From positions 2,294,001-2,358,000 of the forward strand of contig NZ_CP165646.1 in the NCBI RefSeq assembly GCF_041199995.1: a stretch of DNA of 64,000 nucleotides, in the 5' to 3' direction. Positions 59,189 through 64,000 of this stretch are shown here, one piece after another. A program made the position numbers and the translations under genes. A model generated the notes under the pieces. That model was given only the letters and a program-made list of their open reading frames with translations. It ran no database searches and was not told the DNA's origin. Within the stretch, counting starts at the first letter, position 1; each line of letters begins with the position of its first letter. Source of the stretch: Leptotrichia sp. HSP-342. GTDB taxonomy: Bacteria > Fusobacteriota > Fusobacteriia > Fusobacteriales > Leptotrichiaceae.

Positions 59189-59974
59189 TTATGATTTATA
59201 ATCTCCGTTATTTGCTTTTAACATCATCAAGTACAATATACTGCTCAGACGGTTTAGTGCCTTTAGCATGTCTACTCTTTCCGTCTTCCCTTCCTTATAA
59301 AAAGCATCTACTGCAGCAACTTCACACTCTCTTGACAAAGCTCTAAGACAGTTTATATCAATGACTGTTTCATCAAAGTCAGCATTTATTTCAAAGAGAT
59401 GTCCTGTTTTGTAATATTTAATTGTATTATGAGTTATATCTTTTAACGTATCAATGTCATATCCAAGAACATCTCTTTCCTGAAACGGTGTATCAGTCAT
59501 TTCACTTATAAACAAATCTCTTACAAATCTGTATGCCTGTGCAAAGTCACTTTCCAATTTTTTATTCTTTTCATATTTTTTCCAGTATCTTATTACCTCA
59601 GCCTGCAAAATATCAAACTTACCTCGTAAAACAATTCTCTTATGATTTTTTACAACAAGTTCATTTCCAAACAGTTGAGTCATAAATTCAGGCTTTTTAT
59701 CATAAGTTGCTCCTGTAATATAGTCTTTATACTGTCTTTTTGGAGGGGCTTTTTCTTCGGAAGTATTTGCTTGAGAGTCTTTAACTTTGTTTACATTGTC
59801 TGATTCGCTATTCACAACTTGATCCTGTGATCTTTTTATTCTAAAATCAATTTTTTTTACATTTAAAAACTCTCTTGCTGACGGTGTAAGGATGTCTTTT
59901 TCAGTTATATGTACTTTTTCAAGCTGCCCTTCCTTATCTAATTTTCTAAGCATTCCTTCTGTTATAACAGGCAT
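59189..59974 (-). CDS. eutT: Corrinoid adenosyltransferase EutT
   Basis: A 261-residue ATP:corrinoid adenosyltransferase of the EutT type. The N terminus MPVITEGMLRKLDKEGQL, then ILTPSAREFLNVKKIDFRIK, is followed by a variable linker and the helical domain (GKFDILQAEVIRYWKKY, ALSRECEVAAVDAFYKEG). No cluster of three or four Cys like that in the Salmonella enzyme is present, so metal use may differ. It supplies AdoCbl to EutBC. Confidence 0.88.
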   Translation of the reverse strand: MPVITEGMLRKLDKEGQLEKVHITEKDILTPSAREFLNVKKIDFRIKRSQDQVVNSESDNVNKVKDSQANTSEEKAPPKRQYKDYITGATYDKKPEFMTQLFGNELVVKNHKRIVLRGKFDILQAEVIRYWKKYEKNKKLESDFAQAYRFVRDLFISEMTDTPFQERDVLGYDIDTLKDITHNTIKYYKTGHLFEINADFDETVIDINCLRALSRECEVAAVDAFYKEGKTERVDMLKALNRLSSILYLMMLKANNGDYKS

Positions 59975-59991
59975 TTTTTATCACACCCTAT

Positions 59992-61458
59992 CTATTTTTT
60001 TATAATTCCGTCCAATACTTTTCTTATGATATCTTCAATTTCATTTTCGTTCACTCGTGAATTATCAACTGAGTATGTATTTACACATGAACCTTCTTCT
60101 TTCAATTCTTCCAGTTCCTTTGTACCATAAGCTACTCTTCTAATGTTTATAAGGTTTAATGGTCCAATATTGTCAGAAGTTGCACTTCCTCCAACAGTTC
60201 CACATCCTAATGTAAATGCAGGTAAAAGATTAGTTGTTGCTCCTACTCCTCCAAGTGCCGCAGCTGTATTTACAAGTAGTCTTGACACAGGTTTTTTCAA
60301 TGAAAATTCTCTTACGATATTTTCGTTATTTGTGTGCATTGACATTGTATGTCCAATTCCTTCATTTTCAAGAATTTCTATACATTTTTCACATGCTTTT
60401 TCCCAAGTTTCTTCTGTATAAAATCCTAATACAGGACATAATTTTTCTCTTGAATATGGATTTAAATGAGAAACTTCTGTTTCTTCAGAAACAAGTACTT
60501 TTGTAGTTGTAGGAACTGTTATTCCTGCCATTGCAGCTATATATAAAGCTGTTTTCCCAACTATTTTTGGATTCATTGTGTTGTTTGCACGCATAAGGAT
60601 GCTTCCAACTTTATTTCTTTCATCTTTGTTAAGGAAGTATGCTCCTTGTCTTTTCAGTTCATCTACTACTTGATTTTTAATTACTTCTTCTGTAACTATT
60701 GATTGTTCTGAAGCACAAATTACTCCATTATCAAAAGTTTTACTGTCAATAATTCTTTTAACGGCTTTTCTTATATCAGCACTTCTTTCAATAAACGCAG
60801 GTCCATTTCCAGGTCCTACTCCTATTGCAGGTGTTCCTGAACTGTAAGCAGCTTTTACCATTGCTTCTCCACCTGTTGCAAGAATTAATGAAGTCTTTTT
60901 ATGTTTCATAAGTTCTTGTGTAGCTTGTAATGTAGGTGTTTTTATAACTCCAATAAGTCCTTTTGGAGCACCTTTTCTTTCAGCAGCTTTTATCAAGTAT
61001 TCTGCAGTCTTAATTATACAGTCCTTTGCATTTGGGTGAGGACTTACAATTACTGCGTTTCCTGCCTTTAATGCTATCATTATTTTATAAATTGTTGATG
61101 AAGTAGGATTTGTTGATGGAATCAAGGCTGCAATTATACCCATTGGAACTCCTATTTCAGTTATTCTTTTTTCCTTATCATCAAGAATTATCCCTTTTGT
61201 CTTCTGATCTTTTATAGCTTCATATACTCCTATTGAAGCAAGTCTATTTTTTAGAACTTTGTCTTCCCAACGTCCAAATCCTGTTTCTTCATTAGCAAGT
61301 TTTGCTAGCTCAACTTCATGTTTTTGAGCTTCTTCACAGATTTCCCTTACTATTTCATCAATTTGACCTTGCGAGAACTGACTATATTCTTCAAATGCTT
61401 TACTTGCGCTATTTAATAAATCTCTTACTTCTTGTATTGATTGTAAATCTTTATCCAT
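59992..61458 (-). CDS. eutE: CoA-acylating acetaldehyde dehydrogenase EutE
   Basis: A 488-residue ALDH that converts acetaldehyde, CoA and NAD to acetyl-CoA. The catalytic Cys248 lies in FDNGVICASEQSIV, and GVPMGIIAALIPSTNPTS and VSPHPNAKD are cofactor-binding stretches. The N-terminal LQSIQEVRDLLNSASKAF and C-terminal ENEIEDIIRKVLDGIIKK helices may both aid encapsulation. It works with EutG, which recycles NAD. Confidence 0.97.
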   Translation of the reverse strand: MDKDLQSIQEVRDLLNSASKAFEEYSQFSQGQIDEIVREICEEAQKHEVELAKLANEETGFGRWEDKVLKNRLASIGVYEAIKDQKTKGIILDDKEKRITEIGVPMGIIAALIPSTNPTSSTIYKIMIALKAGNAVIVSPHPNAKDCIIKTAEYLIKAAERKGAPKGLIGVIKTPTLQATQELMKHKKTSLILATGGEAMVKAAYSSGTPAIGVGPGNGPAFIERSADIRKAVKRIIDSKTFDNGVICASEQSIVTEEVIKNQVVDELKRQGAYFLNKDERNKVGSILMRANNTMNPKIVGKTALYIAAMAGITVPTTTKVLVSEETEVSHLNPYSREKLCPVLGFYTEETWEKACEKCIEILENEGIGHTMSMHTNNENIVREFSLKKPVSRLLVNTAAALGGVGATTNLLPAFTLGCGTVGGSATSDNIGPLNLINIRRVAYGTKELEELKEEGSCVNTYSVDNSRVNENEIEDIIRKVLDGIIKK

Positions 61459-61509
61459 AGTTTGTCCTTTCTATAAATAATCACTGTTATCTGATTACTT
61501 TAAGTTCTC

Positions 61510-61806
61510 TTATTCACCCTCAACTATTCTTGCTTTAGGCAATATAGCCTCAATTTCAGTATGAGGACGAGGAATTACGTGAATTGAAATCAATTCTCCT
61601 ACTCTTTCAGCCGCTGCAGCTCCTGCATCTGTTGCAGCCTTAACTGCTCCTACATCTCCTCTTACTAATACTGTTACTAATCCTCCACCTACGTGTTCTT
61701 TTCCGATTAAAGTAACATTTGCAGCTTTTACCATCGCATCTGCAGCTTCTACTGCTGCTACCAATCCTTTTGTTTCAATCATTCCTAATGCATTTAATGT
61801 TGCCAT
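61510..61806 (-). CDS. eutM: Microcompartment hexameric shell protein EutM, copy 1
   Basis: A 98-residue single-BMC-domain protein. [20 protein letters not shown] (about 6-25), [20 protein letters not shown] and [12 protein letters not shown] are standard for EutM/PduA. It differs from the two other copies in the window mainly in one helix residue (Val for Ile) and in the C-terminal tail ([16 protein letters not shown]). It lies between the EutK-like gene and eutE. Confidence 0.97.
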   Translation of the reverse strand: MATLNALGMIETKGLVAAVEAADAMVKAANVTLIGKEHVGGGLVTVLVRGDVGAVKAATDAGAAAAERVGELISIHVIPRPHTEIEAILPKARIVEGE

Positions 61807-61808
61807 CT

Positions 61809-62564
61809 CTATTCCTCCTGATTATTTTTTATCAAAATTTCTATCAATTTTTTCTTTGGCATTGTCTTTATCTGGTTCCAAGTATAGCCAAGTTTAAGGT
61901 TATTTACCTTCGTTTTTAAGTCAGCTACCTTCATATCCTGATATTCTTTTCTCAATTTTTTTATTTCTTCTTCTTTTTTGGAAGTTTTCTTTAGTGAGAT
62001 TTCTTTATTTTCCTGATTACCGTCATTTAATTCTGATTTTACTTCTTCTTTTTGAGGTACATCTTCCACTTTTTCTATTGTTTCAATTTTTTCTGAAATT
62101 TCTTCAGATGCTTTTTCAAAAATCTCTTGAGCAGGCTCTTTTACTACTATATCCTCCATTTGTTCAACTATTGCCTCTTTTTTATCTGTATTCTCAACTA
62201 TTGATTGTTCTTCTATTTTCTCTTCTAGAGTTTCTTCAATAACTTTTTCTTCAGATTTTTCTTGGACAACTGTCTTTTCATCTGATTTTTTTCCATTATC
62301 ACTTATTAGGATTTTCTTCGTTTCAGTAGCCACTCTTGCAATAACATTGCTACTCAGGAAATTGCCAAGTCTTTTAGCACTTTCAACGGCGGCATCCACA
62401 GCGGCATTTACAGCAGCAACATCTCCCATCACTTCAATGGTTACAATTCCACCTTTTACATAGTAATAGTTTGTCAATGTTACATTAGCAGCTTTCAATG
62501 CAGCATCGGCAGCCTCTATTGCCGTTACAAGTCCCCGTGTTTCCACATATCCGTACGAATCCAT
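61809..62564 (-). CDS. EutK-like shell protein: BMC domain plus long acidic extension
   Basis: A 251-residue protein. Residues 1-92 are a BMC domain ([40 protein letters not shown]). Residues about 93-200 are very rich in Glu, Lys, Ser and Val, with repeats of the type EEKIEE and EKVEDV, and are predicted disordered. The last 50 residues ([20 protein letters not shown], then [11 protein letters not shown]) form a compact helical unit, possibly SAP-like or nucleic-acid or peptide binding. Enterobacterial EutK has a BMC plus a helix-turn-helix; here the linker is much longer. Confidence 0.85.
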   Translation of the reverse strand: MDSYGYVETRGLVTAIEAADAALKAANVTLTNYYYVKGGIVTIEVMGDVAAVNAAVDAAVESAKRLGNFLSSNVIARVATETKKILISDNGKKSDEKTVVQEKSEEKVIEETLEEKIEEQSIVENTDKKEAIVEQMEDIVVKEPAQEIFEKASEEISEKIETIEKVEDVPQKEEVKSELNDGNQENKEISLKKTSKKEEEIKKLRKEYQDMKVADLKTKVNNLKLGYTWNQIKTMPKKKLIEILIKNNQEE

Positions 62565-63014
62565 TTATTTATCACCTTCTAACTGCCCGTTATCATCTTC
62601 CAGATATTTGACAAGCTCTTCAATTCCTTTATTTTCATAAGAACTTACAACAAAAACTTTTTGGGCTCCTGCATTTTCTAATATTTCACAAGCTCTTTCC
62701 ACATCTCCACCCAAATCAGATTTTGTTACAATTCCAATTACAGGTTTTGTAAAAGCTGTGGAAAATCCTGGCGGAAAAACATTATGCTCCTCATTACACG
62801 CCTGTACCATTCCTATAACATCACAGTCATACGAACTTATAATCAAAGCCTTGTAAAGCATTCTATTTTCCATATATTCACCAGGCGTATCTAAAATATC
62901 ATCAGAATACTTTAACATCTGTGTTTTTTCATATTGTATATCCAGACCGTGTATTCTTTGAGTCAATGTTGTCTTACCGCACATTGATTTTCCTATTAAA
63001 AGTATCTTTTTCAA
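62565..63014 (-). CDS. eutP: Ethanolamine utilisation P-loop protein EutP
   Basis: A 149-residue small GTPase-fold protein. The P-loop is LLIGKSMCGKTTLTQRIHG (about 4-22), the switch region is DILDTPGEYMENRMLY, and GIVTKSDLGGDVERA holds the nucleotide specificity TKSD. EutP has been reported to have acetate kinase activity. The stop abuts the EutK-like start. Confidence 0.95.
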   Translation of the reverse strand: MKKILLIGKSMCGKTTLTQRIHGLDIQYEKTQMLKYSDDILDTPGEYMENRMLYKALIISSYDCDVIGMVQACNEEHNVFPPGFSTAFTKPVIGIVTKSDLGGDVERACEILENAGAQKVFVVSSYENKGIEELVKYLEDDNGQLEGDK

Positions 63015-63016
63015 TT

Positions 63017-63367
63017 TTATGACCTCGTTATTTGAGTTATGCTAAATCTTAGTACATTTTTAAAATATGAAACTACTTCATTTACAGCAGCTTCTACGCT
63101 TCCCACATCTCCGTTTATTACAACCGATCCTGTAAACCTGTCAACAAATCCTATTTCCACTCCTGCACTTTTAGTAGCCAGATCTGCCGCAATTATTGCC
63201 GCTTCTCCCGGAGTTATTGTAAGTATTCCTATCGCATTTGTATTATTTTCGGAAAGCCCTATCTTTTTTGATAAATCTCTTTGTGGATTTGCAATTATGT
63301 GAGCCAGAGTCAACTGTCTACCGGGCACATATTCCTGTATCATTCTCTGTTTTTTTTCTTCTTCCAT
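63017..63367 (-). CDS. eutS: Microcompartment shell protein EutS
   Basis: A 116-residue circularly permuted BMC protein. The N terminus [19 protein letters not shown] and [24 protein letters not shown] sequence (here [19 protein letters not shown]) identify EutS, whose bent hexamer is proposed to form shell edges. It is two bases from eutP. Confidence 0.97.
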   Translation of the reverse strand: MEEEKKQRMIQEYVPGRQLTLAHIIANPQRDLSKKIGLSENNTNAIGILTITPGEAAIIAADLATKSAGVEIGFVDRFTGSVVINGDVGSVEAAVNEVVSYFKNVLRFSITQITRS

Positions 63368-63393
63368 CTGACAAATCCTTTCTAAAAATCCCT

Positions 63394-63669
63394 TTATCTA
63401 GGCAAAATAGTTTCAACTTCAGCATGTGGACGCGGGATTACATGAATTGAAATCAATTCTCCTACTCTTTCAGCAGCCGCAGCTCCTGCATCTGTCGCAG
63501 CTTTAACTGCTCCTACATCTCCTCTTACTAGTACTGTTACTAATCCTCCACCTACGTGTTCTTTTCCAATTAGAGTAACGTTTGCAGCTTTTACCATTGC
63601 ATCTGCAGCTTCTATTGCCGCCACTAATCCTTTTGTTTCAATCATTCCTAGTGCATTTAATGTTGCCAT
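63394..63669 (-). CDS. eutM: Microcompartment hexameric shell protein EutM, copy 2
   Basis: A 91-residue BMC protein almost identical in DNA and protein to copy 3 upstream, differing at a few bases and at the tail (ETILPR here, ETILPKGRE there). The ATG follows AGGAGGAAAAAA. Near-identity at silent sites points to recent tandem duplication or gene conversion. Confidence 0.97.
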   Translation of the reverse strand: MATLNALGMIETKGLVAAIEAADAMVKAANVTLIGKEHVGGGLVTVLVRGDVGAVKAATDAGAAAAERVGELISIHVIPRPHAEVETILPR

Positions 63670-63740
63670 AGTTTTTTCCTCCTAAAAATTTTATTTAATA
63701 AACATTGTTTATATGCTATGTTATTTTAAGAACTTAAAAA

Positions 63741-64000
63741 TTATTCTCTTCCTTTTGGCAGAATTGTCTCAACTTCAGCATGTGGACGCGGGATTACATG
63801 AATTGAAATCAATTCTCCTACTCTTTCAGCAGCCGCAGCTCCTGCATCTGTCGCAGCTTTAACTGCTCCTACATCTCCTCTTACTAGTACTGTTACTAAT
63901 CCTCCACCTACGTGTTCTTTTCCAATTAGAGTAACGTTTGCAGCTTTTACCATTGCATCTGCAGCTTCTATTGCCGCTACTAATCCTTTTGTTTCAATCA
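63741..64000 (-). CDS. eutM: Microcompartment hexameric shell protein EutM, copy 3 (5' end outside window)
   Basis: Partial BMC gene cut by the right edge: the visible frame starts within [20 protein letters not shown] and ends ILPKGRE at 63741. At 63764-64000 it matches copy 2 apart from a few bases. About eight N-terminal residues lie outside. The promoter of the operon must also lie outside the window. Confidence 0.95.
   Translation of the reverse strand, partial: IETKGLVAAIEAADAMVKAANVTLIGKEHVGGGLVTVLVRGDVGAVKAATDAGAAAAERVGELISIHVIPRPHAEVETILPKGRE

Noticed and set aside
63670..63740. Possible regulatory hairpin between eutM copies
   Set aside because: Only a weak AAACA/TGTTT pairing and no T-run; I see no EutV-type tandem hairpins.

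Overview
The window is AT-rich bacterial DNA with almost every gene on the minus strand. The low GC, the ethanolamine-utilisation plus anaerobic cobalamin gene set, the AAA-ATPase/PD-(D/E)XK genes and a tmRNA tag ending in YALAA suggest a member of Fusobacteriota, probably a Leptotrichia-like organism. The genus is an inference; the 16S gene at 9050-10562 would settle it.

Layout. 1-5334: an ECF-type vitamin/metal importer operon (S component, EcfT, two ATPases) interrupted by two unknown genes and a macro-domain remnant. 5520-11623: an rRNA operon (16S-23S-5S-tRNA-Asn) flanked by dead IS630 and IS30 copies. 11759-19165: housekeeping genes (rsmG, mnmG, tmRNA, gapA, tRNA-Gln) with a small exporter-like protein, a methyltransferase and a double cupin. 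19209-31348: an accessory stretch with a secreted paralogue family, unknown proteins, an HxlR regulator, two ATPases of unknown role and two cobalamin methyltransferases (cbiF, cbiL). 31505-37789: cbiMNQO-cbiA-cbiC-cbiD behind a promoter and a cobalamin riboswitch. 37957-38541: a YoeB/RelB-type toxin-antitoxin pair. 38592-44873: a NikABCDE/Opp-type ABC importer under a second cobalamin riboswitch, preceded by the cobaltochelatase cbiK. 45017-46396: pncB. 46474-64000: a nearly complete eut microcompartment operon that runs off the right edge.

How the parts fit. EutBC is an adenosylcobalamin enzyme, EutT makes that cofactor from corrinoid, and the neighbouring cbi genes, two riboswitches and two importers supply cobalt and corrin. 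Ethanolamine enters by EutH, is deaminated by EutBC (reactivated by EutA), and acetaldehyde is handled by EutE, PduL and EutG inside a shell of EutM (three copies), EutS, EutL, EutN and an EutK-like protein. EutW/EutV is a two-component system with an RNA-binding ANTAR output. A secreted HAD phosphatase lies in the same gene string and might release ethanolamine outside the membrane.

The points most worth a second look are the riboswitch-controlled Nik/Opp importer, a repeated GGGAAGGG box after both riboswitches, the secreted phosphatase in the eut operon, the EutK-like protein with an acidic linker, three sequence boxes spaced exactly 40 bp apart before an ATPase gene, and cobalamin methyltransferase genes overlapping genes of unknown function.
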